Source: Planctomycetota bacterium
GTDB lineage: Bacteria > Planctomycetota > UBA1135 > GCA-002686595
Direction: 5' to 3'
Assembly (NCBI GenBank): GCA_028823345.1
Contig: JAPKBR010000022.1
Coordinates: 1 to 58,013 of the forward strand
DNA length: 58,013 nucleotides
Each line of letters starts with the position of its first letter. Position 1 is the first letter of the stretch. The notes beneath the pieces were generated by a model. That model had not been told where the DNA came from. It did not search any database and worked only from the letters and a program-made list of their open reading frames with translations. The translations under genes were made by a program, and so were the position numbers. Shown here in pieces: positions 7,715 through 16,672 of this stretch.

Positions 7715-8688
7715 GCCTGAATTCCTTTGGCTTGGTTGCCGCTTGCTGTTCGCAAGAGGCTTTGAGTCACGTTGCTGGCCGTCGCATAGGGGGTGGTTCC
7801 TGTACGTAAAATGGCCTCCACTTGTTCGGCCAAGTCGCCCTCTTCCCAGAGAGCTTCCTCCATCCTCTCGCCTACGACTTGACGCACTTGCTGGATGCGC
7901 TTGCGCCGGCGATGGGAGTCGAGCTGGTCCTTCAAATGTTCCCGGTGGGTCTTGATGGCCGCAAGCACATCGTCCACGCCCTCGCGTTTCCCCGCGCTGC
8001 ACTGCACAACCGGCGGCGCCCAGAGATCTCGACCTGCCGTACGCAGATGGACCGCTTCAGTCATGTCGCTCGTCAAACGATCCGCACCGGGCAAGTCGCA
8101 CTTGTTGATTGCGATCACGTCCGCCAACTCAAGCAGGCCGCTTTTCATGGCTTGAACACCATCGCCAGCACCGGGACATAGGACAACCAAAACCGTGTCG
8201 GCCGCCGCCACCACATCGTATTCCGCTTGGCCAACACCCACGGTTTCCACCAGAACATCGTGCATCCCAAAAGCATCCATGACATCCATGGCATCCACCG
8301 CAGAGCGAGCCATGCCCCCGTGACTTCCCCGACTGGCCATGGAACGAATGAACACACCTGCGTCAGCAGTGCGGTCTTCCATACGGATGCGATCCCCAAG
8401 GAGAGCACCGCCGCTGAGGGGGCTGGATGGATCCACGGCCAAGATGCCCACCGTCCGCTCTTCCTCTCGGATCAAGGCGCAGAGTTCATTGACCAGGGTG
8501 CTCTTGCCGGCGCCCGGTGGCCCAGTGACCCCCGTGCGAGTGGCGCGGCCCACTCGGCTCCAAATTGCTTCCAGAGCCTCGGGAAAGCGTGAATTACTAT
8601 TTTCCGCCCACGAGATCATGCGCGCCAATGCAAACCGTTCACCGGCCAAGAGGCGTGTTGATAGGGAATTCGAAGCGGCGGAAGTCAT
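7711..8688 (-). CDS. meaB: MeaB/ArgK-family GTPase (mutase chaperone)
   Basis: A 325-residue SIMIBI-class GTPase. The P-loop GPPGAGKST is at residues 56-64, the switch region includes [18 protein letters not shown], and the guanine-specificity motif is NKCD. MeaB proteins gate cofactor loading and protect or reactivate adenosylcobalamin mutases. It is encoded directly upstream of the mutase large subunit with an ATGA overlap, which supports a role for this mutase; a separate MeaB-like protein also accompanies split isobutyryl-CoA mutase in actinomycetes, whereas IcmF has it fused. The gene lies 7 bases after the acyl-CoA dehydrogenase gene. Confidence 0.93.
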   Translation of the reverse strand: MTSAASNSLSTRLLAGERFALARMISWAENSNSRFPEALEAIWSRVGRATRTGVTGPPGAGKSTLVNELCALIREEERTVGILAVDPSSPLSGGALLGDRIRMEDRTADAGVFIRSMASRGSHGGMARSAVDAMDVMDAFGMHDVLVETVGVGQAEYDVVAAADTVLVVLCPGAGDGVQAMKSGLLELADVIAINKCDLPGADRLTSDMTEAVHLRTAGRDLWAPPVVQCSAGKREGVDDVLAAIKTHREHLKDQLDSHRRRKRIQQVRQVVGERMEEALWEEGDLAEQVEAILRTGTTPYATASNVTQSLLRTASGNQAKGIQA

Positions 8689-8695
8689 GGTTATC

Positions 8696-9838
8696 TCAGG
8701 CCAAGAGGCTGCGGGCGATTACCATGCGTTGGATATCGGTCACGCCCTCGTAAATCTCGGTAATGCGCGCATCACGGAAGTAGCGCTCGACTTCGAAGTC
8801 GTCGGTGTAACCGGCGCCCCCGTGAATCTGCAAACACTCGTCCGCAGCAAAGTTGCAAGCGGTCGATGCCAATAGCTTCGCCTGGCTGGCTTGACGACCA
8901 CAGGCCTGGCCTTGGTCGCGCATCCAAGCGGCGTTGTGGGTCATCAAGCGTGCGCTATCGAGTCGCGCGCTCATGTCCGCCAGCTTCCATTGAATCGCCT
9001 GGAACTGCCCGATCGCACGGCCAAATTGCTCGCGCTCCTTGGAGTACTTGACTGAGGCTTCGAGGCATGCGCGACCGATCCCGATGGCCTGGGACGCAAT
9101 TCCAATGCGGCCCCCATCGAGGGCGTCCATTGCAATATGGAAGCCACGGTTCACCGGGCCCAGGACCATGCTGTCCGGCACAAAAAGGTTGTTCAAGACA
9201 AGCTCGGTAGTGGAAGAACCACGCAGCCCAGTCTTCTTTTCCGACTTGCCCACTACAAAGCCCTCGGAGCCCTTGGGGACCAAGAAACAAGTGATACCCT
9301 TGGCCTTGGAAACCGTCGAGTCAGTGCGAGCATAGACCAGGAACAAGCCCGCTTGCTTGCCCGTAGTGACCCACAATTTGGTGCCATTCAAGCGCCAACC
9401 GTCACCGTCCCGCACAGCCACGGCCTTGAGGGCTGCCGCATCAGAACCGGACGCCGCTTCGGACAGGGAATAAGCCCCGAGCACCTCGCCGGTTGCCATT
9501 CTCGGTAACCAACTGCTCTTTTGCTCGTCGGTGCCGTTCTTCAATAGGGTCGAAGCGGCCAGAGAGTTGTGCACCGAAAGGGTCACCCCCACAGATGCGC
9601 AAGCCCGGTTGATCTCTTCCAGTACAAGGCACAGGGCCACGTTCGTCATGCCGAACCCGCCGTACTCTTCGGGAATCGTCAGACCCCAAAGGCCCAACTC
9701 ACCGATTTTCGCAAAGACACTTTCGTCAATGTAGCCGTCATCGTCGTGCTTACGCGCGAGGGGCATCAACTCTGCTTCCGCAAAATCGCGCGCCATATCG
9801 CGCACCATCGCCTGTTCTTCCGTGAGTGCAAAATTCAT
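8696..9838 (-). CDS. Short-chain (butyryl-type) acyl-CoA dehydrogenase
   Basis: A 380-residue acyl-CoA dehydrogenase very like bacterial butyryl-CoA dehydrogenases. The FAD/substrate signature is YSLSEAASGSDAA, the C-domain carries QIHGGAGYTDDFEVERYFRDAR, and Glu364 in IYEGVTDIQR is the catalytic base. It would oxidise a short-chain acyl-CoA, such as n-butyryl-CoA, to the 2-enoyl-CoA and reduce ETF (encoded at 31778-33486). It lies between the 3-hydroxyacyl-CoA dehydrogenase gene (56 bases) and the MeaB-like gene (7 bases). With the thiolase this covers beta-oxidation of butyryl-CoA except for the crotonase, which is not in the window. Confidence 0.92.
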   Translation of the reverse strand: MNFALTEEQAMVRDMARDFAEAELMPLARKHDDDGYIDESVFAKIGELGLWGLTIPEEYGGFGMTNVALCLVLEEINRACASVGVTLSVHNSLAASTLLKNGTDEQKSSWLPRMATGEVLGAYSLSEAASGSDAAALKAVAVRDGDGWRLNGTKLWVTTGKQAGLFLVYARTDSTVSKAKGITCFLVPKGSEGFVVGKSEKKTGLRGSSTTELVLNNLFVPDSMVLGPVNRGFHIAMDALDGGRIGIASQAIGIGRACLEASVKYSKEREQFGRAIGQFQAIQWKLADMSARLDSARLMTHNAAWMRDQGQACGRQASQAKLLASTACNFAADECLQIHGGAGYTDDFEVERYFRDARITEIYEGVTDIQRMVIARSLLA

Positions 9839-9894
9839 TGTTCCGGTTTATCCTTAGTGTTCTCTCTTTCCTCTCTGGATGGCTCTGCTTGCGC

Positions 9895-10758
9895 TCAGCC
9901 CTGATAGTCGTAAAAGCCCTTGCCGCTCTTACGCCCCAAGTGCCCCGCCGCAACCATGCGTCGCAGCAAGGGGCAGGGGCGGTACTTGTCATCACCAAGG
10001 CCACTGTGCAGCACCTCTAGAATATCCAAGCAAACGTCCAAGCCAATCAAATCCGCTAGGGCCAAGGGCCCCATGGGATGGGCCATCCCAAGCTTCATGA
10101 CCGTGTCGATACCATCGCGGCTGGCGACCCCTTCCATTAGGCAAAAGACCGCCTCGTTGATCATCGGCATCAACACACGGTTGGCCACAAAACCCGGATA
10201 GTCGGTGGCTTCCACCGGAACCTTGCCGAGGCTCTCGGAACAGGCCAACACCGCGCTCGTCGTTTCATCAGAGGTCTCGTGACCACGAATCACCTCGATC
10301 AACTTCATGACCGGCACAGGGTTCATGAAGTGCATACCGATCACACGGTCGGGACGCGAAGTGGCGGCGGCAAGTTCGGTGATCGAAATGCTGGATGTAT
10401 TGGTCGCCAAGATCGTTCCCGCCGGCAGAGCCTTGTCCAACTCCTGCAGTACGGAACTCTTGACCGCCTTCTTCTCCACCACCGCTTCCACAACGAGCTC
10501 TTGGTCAGTGAGGTCGGCGATGGTGGTCGAGGTTTTGACCCGTGCGCAGATCGCATCGGCTTCTGCTTGGGTCATGCGTTCCTTCTTGACCGAACGGGCA
10601 AGGCTCTTGGCGATCGCACTTTGGCCGCGCTCCAGCGCAGCCTCCGCGGCATCGACCATCAAGACTTCACTGCCAGCAGTGGCAAACACCTGGGCAATAC
10701 CATTGCCCATGGTGCCGGCGCCAATCACGCCGACCTTTTTGTAGTGAGGGTTACTCAT
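9895..10758 (-). CDS. 3-hydroxybutyryl-CoA dehydrogenase
   Basis: A 287-residue NAD(P)-dependent dehydrogenase that interconverts 3-hydroxyacyl-CoA and 3-oxoacyl-CoA. The Rossmann motif GAGTMG is at residues 13-18; the catalytic His lies in GMHFMNPVPVMKLIE and the family's NRVLMPMINEA stretch follows. The length equals the stand-alone hbd/PaaH-type enzymes rather than the fused FadB. It follows the thiolase gene after 30 bases. In this operon it most likely acts on 3-hydroxybutyryl-CoA; stereochemistry cannot be read from sequence. Confidence 0.94.
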   Translation of the reverse strand: MSNPHYKKVGVIGAGTMGNGIAQVFATAGSEVLMVDAAEAALERGQSAIAKSLARSVKKERMTQAEADAICARVKTSTTIADLTDQELVVEAVVEKKAVKSSVLQELDKALPAGTILATNTSSISITELAAATSRPDRVIGMHFMNPVPVMKLIEVIRGHETSDETTSAVLACSESLGKVPVEATDYPGFVANRVLMPMINEAVFCLMEGVASRDGIDTVMKLGMAHPMGPLALADLIGLDVCLDILEVLHSGLGDDKYRPCPLLRRMVAAGHLGRKSGKGFYDYQG

Positions 10759-10788
10759 GTTCTTGTATTGCTCGCTTTTGAGAAGGGT

Positions 10789-11970
10789 TTAGATGCGCTC
10801 GAGGCCCAGGGATACCGCGTTGCCGCCGCCAAGACAAAGGGAAGCCATGCCGGTCGCAGCATCGCGCTGCTGCATAGCGTGCAGCAGGGTCACTAGAATG
10901 CGCGCGCCGGATGCTCCGATCGGGTGCCCGAGTGCCACCGCGCCGCCATTCACGTTGATCTTGCCGGGATCTAGATCGAGGGTCCTTTGCAGAGCAATAG
11001 CCGCAACGCTGAATGCCTCGTTGATCTCATGCAGGTCAAAGTCACCCGGCGCCATGCCGTGCTTTTGAGCGCAGCCCTGGATCGACTTTTCGGGCGCCAT
11101 CATGACCCACTCGGGGGCGCAGCCTCCGGTGGCGTAGTGCTTGATGCGAGCCAAGGGAGTGACCCCCAAGTCCTTGGCGCGCTCGGCGCTCATGACCACC
11201 AACGCAGCGGCGCCGTCGTTGATTGATGAAGCATTGCCCGCGGTCACCGACCCGCTCTTGTCGAAAGCGGGGCGCAGTTTGGCCATCCCTTCGATCGAGG
11301 CATCAGCGCGCGGCCCCTCGTCCTTGTCAAAGACTAAGTCGTCGCCCTTGCGCTTGGGAATCGTAACGGACACCCGTTCGGCGTCGAAACGACCAGCGGA
11401 CTCGGCTTCAACCGCTTTGCGATGGCTCTCCACTGCAAATGCATCTTGGTCTTCCCGGGAAACTTTGTGCTCCTTGGCCACCAGCTCGCCGGTCATACCC
11501 ATGTGGAAATCGTTGTAAACATCCCACAATCCATCTTGGACCATGGAGTCGAGCAACTTGCCGTGGCCGAGGCGCACCCCGCGACGGGCTTGGGGCAGGA
11601 TGTAAGGCGCGTTGGTCATGCTCTCCATGCCCCCCGCCAAAATGCAATCCGCATCTCCGGCCCGAATCGCTTGGGCAGCCAACATGACGGCTTTCAGACC
11701 GGAACCACAAACCTTGTTGATGGTGAAAGAGCCCACCGCATCGGGAATGCCGGCGGCACGAGCTACCTGGCGTGCGGGGTTTTGGCCGATGCCCGCAGTG
11801 AGCACATTGCCAAAGATGCACTCTTCAATGCTGCTGGCCTCGATGCCCGCGCGGCGAATCGCTTCGGTGGCGGCGACCGCCCCGATTTGGGGGGCGCTCA
11901 AGGGCGAGAGTGTGCCCTGGAATCGGCCGATGGGCGTGCGACAGGCGCTGGCAATGACGACTTCTTTCAA
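10789..11970 (-). CDS. Acetyl-CoA acetyltransferase (thiolase)
   Basis: A 393-residue thiolase, the usual size of AtoB/PhaA. Catalytic residues are visible: nucleophile Cys88 in [10 protein letters not shown], His349 in [10 protein letters not shown] and Cys379 in [12 protein letters not shown]; the HEINEAFS motif is also present. It cleaves or forms acetoacetyl-CoA. The start is a TTG at 11970, giving [19 protein letters not shown], with GGGAG about 8 bases upstream; no in-frame ATG exists nearby. It is the first gene of the minus-strand operon, so the operon promoter should lie in 11971-12286, facing away from the ECF sigma gene. Confidence 0.94.
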   Translation of the reverse strand: MKEVVIASACRTPIGRFQGTLSPLSAPQIGAVAATEAIRRAGIEASSIEECIFGNVLTAGIGQNPARQVARAAGIPDAVGSFTINKVCGSGLKAVMLAAQAIRAGDADCILAGGMESMTNAPYILPQARRGVRLGHGKLLDSMVQDGLWDVYNDFHMGMTGELVAKEHKVSREDQDAFAVESHRKAVEAESAGRFDAERVSVTIPKRKGDDLVFDKDEGPRADASIEGMAKLRPAFDKSGSVTAGNASSINDGAAALVVMSAERAKDLGVTPLARIKHYATGGCAPEWVMMAPEKSIQGCAQKHGMAPGDFDLHEINEAFSVAAIALQRTLDLDPGKINVNGGAVALGHPIGASGARILVTLLHAMQQRDAATGMASLCLGGGNAVSLGLERI

Positions 11971-12139
11971 TGAAATAACTCCCTCTCAAGGGAGGGCGAC
12001 TGGGGGGGTCAGCGGTTCAAGGGGTGGGGACATCAAATTGCGGCGCAGTGGAGGTCCCGAAGACCCGCCAGGACACCCTGCAGGGCCACAAAATGGGTCC
12101 ACATTCTAGGTTCCGGTGCGCCCCAAGGTAATGCCAAAA

Positions 12140-12179
12140 GTAGGTAGAAATGGGTCCCAGAAGGCCCCCATCTTCCTAC
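12140..12179 (+). promoter_or_regulatory. Imperfect inverted repeat upstream of the ECF sigma gene
   Basis: The arms 12140-12154 (GTAGGTAGAAATGGG) and 12167-12179 (CCCATCTTCCTAC) pair over twelve positions in three blocks, interrupted by one unpaired base pair and a two-base bulge, with a 12-base loop. It could be an RNA hairpin in a long leader or a DNA operator; no T run follows, so it is not a standard terminator. Confidence 0.4.
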
Positions 12180-12222
12180 CCCGGCCCCCATTTGGGAATC
12201 CCGTCCGAGCCCGTCCCCCAAG

Positions 12223-12283
12223 GGATCCTCGGCAAAGCGTTGCTTTGGGACATGGCGAACCGTCTGCTGGACGGTGAGGATCC
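12223..12283 (+). promoter_or_regulatory. Predicted three-way-junction leader that hides the ribosome binding site of the ECF sigma gene
   Basis: An outer 8-bp stem pairs 12223-12230 (GGATCCTC) with 12276-12283 (GAGGATCC). Inside it sit two hairpins: 12233-12238/12242-12247 (CAAAGC, loop GTT) and 12260-12264/12270-12274 (CCGTC, loop TGCTG). The Shine-Dalgarno sequence GGTGAGGA (12273-12280) for the TTG start at 12287 falls in the closed part. The core is palindromic, so the two copies could instead be a protein-binding direct repeat (12223-12230 and 12278-12285). Confidence 0.5.
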
Positions 12284-12286
12284 TCT

Positions 12287-12880
12287 TTGCCCACCCCTGA
12301 CCCAGAAGAAACGCAACTTGTCGAAGGTCTGCTATCCAGGGACGAATCGTCCGTGGAAGCTTTCTTGGAGCGCTATCGCTCCTTGCTCTTCCATTGCATC
12401 GGGCAATTCGCACGGGATGCGGCCCAGCGGGATGACCTGTACCAGGACCTCCTAATGCATACCCTCGAGCGCCTCGATCGGGGCGCATTCAACCCAGAAC
12501 GGGGTTCCCTGGGCACTTGGCTGTACCGGGTGGCATGGTGCCGCTGCGTGGATTTGCGCCGCCGGGAGTCTGCCCGACGCCGGCCTCAGCTGACCATGGT
12601 CGGGGATGATATGCCCGAGAAAGTGGACGAGAGCCCCAGCCCTTCGGAACTCGCCGGGGGCCGTGAACTCTCCGCGGTGGTGCGCCACGCCATGAGCGAC
12701 CTCTTGCCCGAGGAACGCACACTGCTCAATTTGCGCTTCGTGGACGGCTTGGCCCTCGGGGAGGTCGGCCGCGCCTGCGGGATCTCCCTGGAACAAACCA
12801 AATACCGCCTCCGTCGAGCTACGGTGGCCCTGCGCCGCCGCCTCTTGCTGGTCCACACGGCCGGAGAGGTGTCCTTATGA
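12287..12880 (+). CDS. ECF-type RNA polymerase sigma factor
   Basis: A 197-residue group 4 sigma factor. Region 2 covers roughly residues 20-90, with RDDLYQDLLMHTLERL and the DNA-melting/-10 helix around LGTWLYRVAWCRCVDLRRR. Region 4 covers roughly 130-188, with LLPEERTLLNLRFVDGLAL and the helix-turn-helix GEVGRACGISLEQTKYRLRR. The start is a TTG 6 bases after GGTGAGGA; the next in-frame ATG would remove region 2. The stop overlaps the ATG of the anti-sigma gene (ATGA), so the pair is made together. The target promoters are unknown; the first candidate is its own operon. Confidence 0.92.
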   Translation: MPTPDPEETQLVEGLLSRDESSVEAFLERYRSLLFHCIGQFARDAAQRDDLYQDLLMHTLERLDRGAFNPERGSLGTWLYRVAWCRCVDLRRRESARRRPQLTMVGDDMPEKVDESPSPSELAGGRELSAVVRHAMSDLLPEERTLLNLRFVDGLALGEVGRACGISLEQTKYRLRRATVALRRRLLLVHTAGEVSL

Positions 12881-14004
12881 CCAATTCTGGATCTTTTTCA
12901 CCTTTTGGGCCCCTCGGAACAGGCAAATGGTCGGATGATGAGGGGCGGGCACACCTCTCTTCTGGGCCCCAATCACCCTTGCACACCCCCCACAGCACAT
13001 CCCCAACCGACCGCTCCCCCGGTCCCCTTGCCGAGGCATCCCTCAGCGAGCAGCTTTGTCGTTGGGACGAGCTCCCGCCCGAGGAGTTGGCCCGGCTTGA
13101 GCGCGACCCGGCCACAGCAGCTGCCTTGGCGCGGCTTCATGAGTTGGAGACCGAGCTTGAGGAGAACACCCCGGCGGAACGCCCCTGCCCGGAGCCGGAG
13201 GAGTTGTTCTCCTATGGCCGCGGCCCCGGCGCCGACCCCCTGGATCCAAGCCGGCGCTACCAGATTCGCGAGCACCTCGATCACTGCACACCCTGCGCTT
13301 CCTGCGTCCAGACCCTACGCCATGCACCTCCGCCGCCGCTGGTGTTCGAGCCCCTAGAGGTCGAAGGCCTCGGACCCCGCCCTCTGGATCCCCGGCGCGA
13401 AGAAAAGTGGCGACGGGAATCCGCTAGCTTGCTCCGCTGGGCTCCCCTCGCCGCCGCCGCCGCAGTACTGGTCGTGATTGGTGGCAGCTTCGGCCCAGAC
13501 CCTTCCACAGGAACCTGGCCCAACCATCCAGTCGTGCGCGGCGAAGAATCCAACGCGCTCCTGTTCCCCCGCGGCCCCGTCTTGGCCGGCGCACTGGGAG
13601 CCTGGGCCTCTGATCCGGTGTTCGAGTTGGCCCCACTGGAAACCGGGCAATCCTACCGCATCGAACTTTTCCGAACGGATGGCTCCGCTTTCGATCAAGG
13701 CACGAAGATCTGGGAAGGAGAGGGCTCCAGCCACAAAATTCAACTCCGCCAGCCCTTGACCCCCGCACACTACACCTGGCAAGCCAGCATCCTGCGCGAT
13801 GGTCTGATCCAACCGATTGGATCCATGGACTTTGAAGTGCGCCAGGATCAGCCCCTTGTGCGTGCGCTGATGCTGCGCCACGGAGTCGCCGCTCTCGAGC
13901 TTCTGCACTCCAGTGGCTACTTGACCGATGCACGCCAGGCCGCCCGCGATGAACCCGCCGGGCCCGAGCGTGATGCCTATCTGCGCGCGCTCCCGCGGCA
14001 ATGA
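12877..14004 (+). CDS. Membrane-anchored zinc-type anti-sigma factor
   Basis: A 375-residue protein with a cytoplasmic N-terminal part, a single membrane helix (about residues 189-206, after Trp188) and an extracytoplasmic C-terminal domain of about 170 residues. The zinc anti-sigma (ZAS) signature HxxxCxxC is His133-x3-Cys137-x2-Cys140, with an extra Cys143. The first 60 residues are Ser/Pro-rich and probably disordered. ZAS proteins hold their sigma factor at the membrane until a signal releases it, and the overlap with the ECF sigma gene makes this the expected role. The outer domain is strand-rich and unrecognised. The stop overlaps the ATG of the CHAT gene. Confidence 0.8.
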   Translation: MTNSGSFSPFGPLGTGKWSDDEGRAHLSSGPQSPLHTPHSTSPTDRSPGPLAEASLSEQLCRWDELPPEELARLERDPATAAALARLHELETELEENTPAERPCPEPEELFSYGRGPGADPLDPSRRYQIREHLDHCTPCASCVQTLRHAPPPPLVFEPLEVEGLGPRPLDPRREEKWRRESASLLRWAPLAAAAAVLVVIGGSFGPDPSTGTWPNHPVVRGEESNALLFPRGPVLAGALGAWASDPVFELAPLETGQSYRIELFRTDGSAFDQGTKIWEGEGSSHKIQLRQPLTPAHYTWQASILRDGLIQPIGSMDFEVRQDQPLVRALMLRHGVAALELLHSSGYLTDARQAARDEPAGPERDAYLRALPRQ

Positions 14005-16430
14005 ACACCAGGCAAGAAAGGGGTTGTTGGGTCCTAAGTGCCTGCCTATTCCTGGTTCTGGCGTCATTTTCCAAGGGGGCACGGGCTCAACAGACCGATC
14101 AGGCCGGGGACTTAAGCGCCCAACTCCAGGAGTTCAATCAAGCCCTTCAGGCCCTGCGCGCTGGGGATGACAGTGTTCGCCAACAAGTCCGTGAAGCCGC
14201 TGCGACCCTTTGCGCCCAGTTTGGCCGCTGCGATGTTCCAGGTCTCGCGCGGTTTTACTTGGAGCTGCCCCGGGAAGCTCGTCTCCATGGGATGCGCAAC
14301 AAACAACGGGTGGCTTCCCTCCGTGCGATCCTCAGCCAAGCGGGCCAAGAAGGCGTCGATGGCTGGCCGGCCTTGCGAACCGATTTGATCGAACAGCTGA
14401 GCGCGCTCGCAGACGAAGTGGGCGTCCTACGCGACTTCACTCCCGCCGCCCAGGCAGACGCCCTGCGGGGAACTCTGCTCTTGGGTTGGGCCGAATCTGA
14501 AGTCAACACGGTTCGCCGCCTAAGCTTGTTGCGACGAACCCGGATTGCGGCGCAACGGGCCCTACAGCGTTTCGATAAGGCGGGACAGCGCACGCCAACC
14601 CTGGAACCCCGCTGGATCTTAGGGCGCGTACACCGCGCCCTTGGAGAAGAGTTAGAAGCCGCCGAAGCTTTCCGCACCTGCGCAACCACGGCCCTTGAGG
14701 TAGGCCAAGACGATTGGCGTGAAAAGGCCCTGTTGGGTTTGATCGCCATGGCCCGCGACCGGGGCGCAGTGCGTCGTGTACAAGAGCTCATCTCGCAACT
14801 GGCGAGTTTCCGCACGAGTGCCGAGTCTTGGCCACTGACCCGAGAGCACGCGGCGTTGCTCTTGTCCCAAGACCGAGCTGTCGACTCTCTTGCGGTTCTG
14901 CAAAATCACAGGCCTTCCGCAGTCAGTCATCGCATCGAATGGCAATCACACCTGGCGATGGCCCACGCCCGTGCGGGACAACACGAAGCCGCCGGGCAGG
15001 CCCTTTCGACGCTGAAAGAAATAGCTCCCCCAGAATCCGCCATTTGCGCCCTGACCAGCGCAGCCCTGTGCTTGGAACAAGAGGACTTCCCTGGCGTTCT
15101 GAAGGCCCTTGAGGGCTTTGCCCCGGCCCATGCTCAAGCCCGGGTGCAGGGCCTGGCCCTGCGCGGCGCGGCCTTGCTGCACACCGGGCAACCGGGCCCC
15201 GCAAGTTCCGCCCTGGAAGAGGCCCGGCAGTTGGCTCTGGAATGGTCCCAAACCCACTTGCAGGGGGGTGGGAGCGTGGTTGGCGAGTGGATGGGGGTCC
15301 AAGCGTTGGTCTGGCTAGCGGAAGCCCATTTGGCTTTGGAGCAACCCAAGGAAGCTCTTCAAGTGCTCGAGTCCCAAGGGGCAAACTCCCTGCGTCGGCC
15401 GGGTCCAAGCCCCAACTTATCCAGCTGGGCCGCCCACTTTGAGTACGGCTTGGTGTCGATCACGGTTGGCGCCGACAGCGGCATCGCCCTGGCCATGGAC
15501 AAGACTGGCAAGGTCCATGGGCAATCGATTCCCCTAGGGCGGGCGACCCTCTGGCGCGCGATTGGACATTTGGAACAGGCAGCCCGAGCCGGTTCGAATG
15601 ACCGGGCTCGGAAGCTGGGAGCAGAGCTGGCACGAGCGCTCTTGCCCCTTGACCTGATCAAGAACTTGCGGGCCAGCGAGCACCCAGGACGTTTGCTGTT
15701 GATTCTACACGGACCTCTCGAAGCCTTGCCGGTTCAATTGTTGGTGGTCGAGGGAGATTGGCTCGACGAGCGAGCGACACCGCTGGTGTTACCAGCCTTG
15801 CCAGCCACCGAGCCCGGAAGTAGGCCTGCCTTGAATCAGGCCGAGTGGCTTCTTGTGGGCGCACCACTGTTCAACTCCAGTTTGCACCCACCCCTCCCGG
15901 AAGCAGAGTTGGAACTTCGGCGAATTGGCAAGTCCTTGTCTGGTCGCCAAAGATACCTGACTGGTTCGGCGTTCACCGAGCGCGCGTTGATCGACGCCCT
16001 GGATGACGGACTGCCCTTACACTTGGCAACACACCTGATCGAAACCGATGAGTGCGCTCATGGGGTTCTGAGTCCCGTTGGGATTTTGACCAGTGACGGA
16101 GTGATCTGCGCGGGACAAGTTTTTGGGCGCACGCCCCGCTTGCCCTTGGCGGTGTTGAACGCCTGCGGAACCGCGCGCGGTGCGCCGGTGGATGGGGAAG
16201 GAATGATGGGCTTGGCTCGGGCATTCTTGGCCGGGGGCACGCGCAATGTGCTGGCGACCCTTTGGCCCATTGAGGACCAGGCCGCGCGGCGCGTGCTGGA
16301 GAGTTTTCACCAGGATCTGCAGGAGGGATTTCGCCCCTCGGAGGCCCTGACCCGGGCCCAGCGCAAGTTGCGTAAAGAGGGGGTCGGGATCGGAGACTGG
16401 GCCGCATTCAGACTCAGCGGTCGCGACTAG
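14001..16430 (+). CDS. Secreted TPR-CHAT protein (caspase-like protease fold)
   Basis: An 809-residue protein. Residues 1-33 are a signal peptide with a hydrophobic core ending in GARAQ, followed by several hundred residues of helical repeats of TPR type (many Ala/Leu/Glu-rich helix pairs). The last 300 residues are a CHAT domain, the caspase/HetF-like fold. The catalytic pair is intact: His678 in LHLATHLIE and Cys722 in LNACGTARG, followed by GLARAFLAGGTRNVLATLWPIED. CHAT proteins are cysteine peptidases or signalling platforms. Because it is exported and encoded with a sigma/anti-sigma pair by a 4-base overlap, it may cut or sense the outer domain of the anti-sigma factor; that is inference. 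Confidence 0.85.
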   Translation: MNTRQERGCWVLSACLFLVLASFSKGARAQQTDQAGDLSAQLQEFNQALQALRAGDDSVRQQVREAAATLCAQFGRCDVPGLARFYLELPREARLHGMRNKQRVASLRAILSQAGQEGVDGWPALRTDLIEQLSALADEVGVLRDFTPAAQADALRGTLLLGWAESEVNTVRRLSLLRRTRIAAQRALQRFDKAGQRTPTLEPRWILGRVHRALGEELEAAEAFRTCATTALEVGQDDWREKALLGLIAMARDRGAVRRVQELISQLASFRTSAESWPLTREHAALLLSQDRAVDSLAVLQNHRPSAVSHRIEWQSHLAMAHARAGQHEAAGQALSTLKEIAPPESAICALTSAALCLEQEDFPGVLKALEGFAPAHAQARVQGLALRGAALLHTGQPGPASSALEEARQLALEWSQTHLQGGGSVVGEWMGVQALVWLAEAHLALEQPKEALQVLESQGANSLRRPGPSPNLSSWAAHFEYGLVSITVGADSGIALAMDKTGKVHGQSIPLGRATLWRAIGHLEQAARAGSNDRARKLGAELARALLPLDLIKNLRASEHPGRLLLILHGPLEALPVQLLVVEGDWLDERATPLVLPALPATEPGSRPALNQAEWLLVGAPLFNSSLHPPLPEAELELRRIGKSLSGRQRYLTGSAFTERALIDALDDGLPLHLATHLIETDECAHGVLSPVGILTSDGVICAGQVFGRTPRLPLAVLNACGTARGAPVDGEGMMGLARAFLAGGTRNVLATLWPIEDQAARRVLESFHQDLQEGFRPSEALTRAQRKLRKEGVGIGDWAAFRLSGRD

Positions 16431-16672
16431 GGCACAGGTCCCTCTCGGTGCTGGTTTCCCACAAGCACCCCTGGTGCCCCCTAGGCGGGGAGGTGACCTC
16501 AAGAAACATCCCGTTGGGCCCGAGCCCCAGGCCCCCCCGAGTTTCAACGCCGAAAGAGGCCGGCACCCCCATTTCTCGGCCCCTCAGGCCCCCACGGCGG
16601 CCTTGTCTCAATTTGATTCAAGCGATTCCCCCCTCTTGTCGATAGCTCAGGCGCCGCCCGACGCGGAATCCA

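Larger units (their letters stand above)
11971..12286. other. Divergent intergenic region between the thiolase operon and the ECF sigma operon
   Basis: A 316-base non-coding stretch that must hold both divergent promoters. I could not identify convincing -35/-10 pairs. On the plus strand the last 150 bases are rich in inverted repeats, annotated separately. A small repeat, CCCTCTCAAGGG, is near 11990 next to the thiolase ribosome binding site. Confidence 0.6.

Noticed and set aside
7715-8002. N-terminal extension of the mutase large subunit
   Set aside because: It lies inside the MeaB-like gene in another frame; the ATG at 7714 overlaps that gene's stop as in the other coupled pairs.
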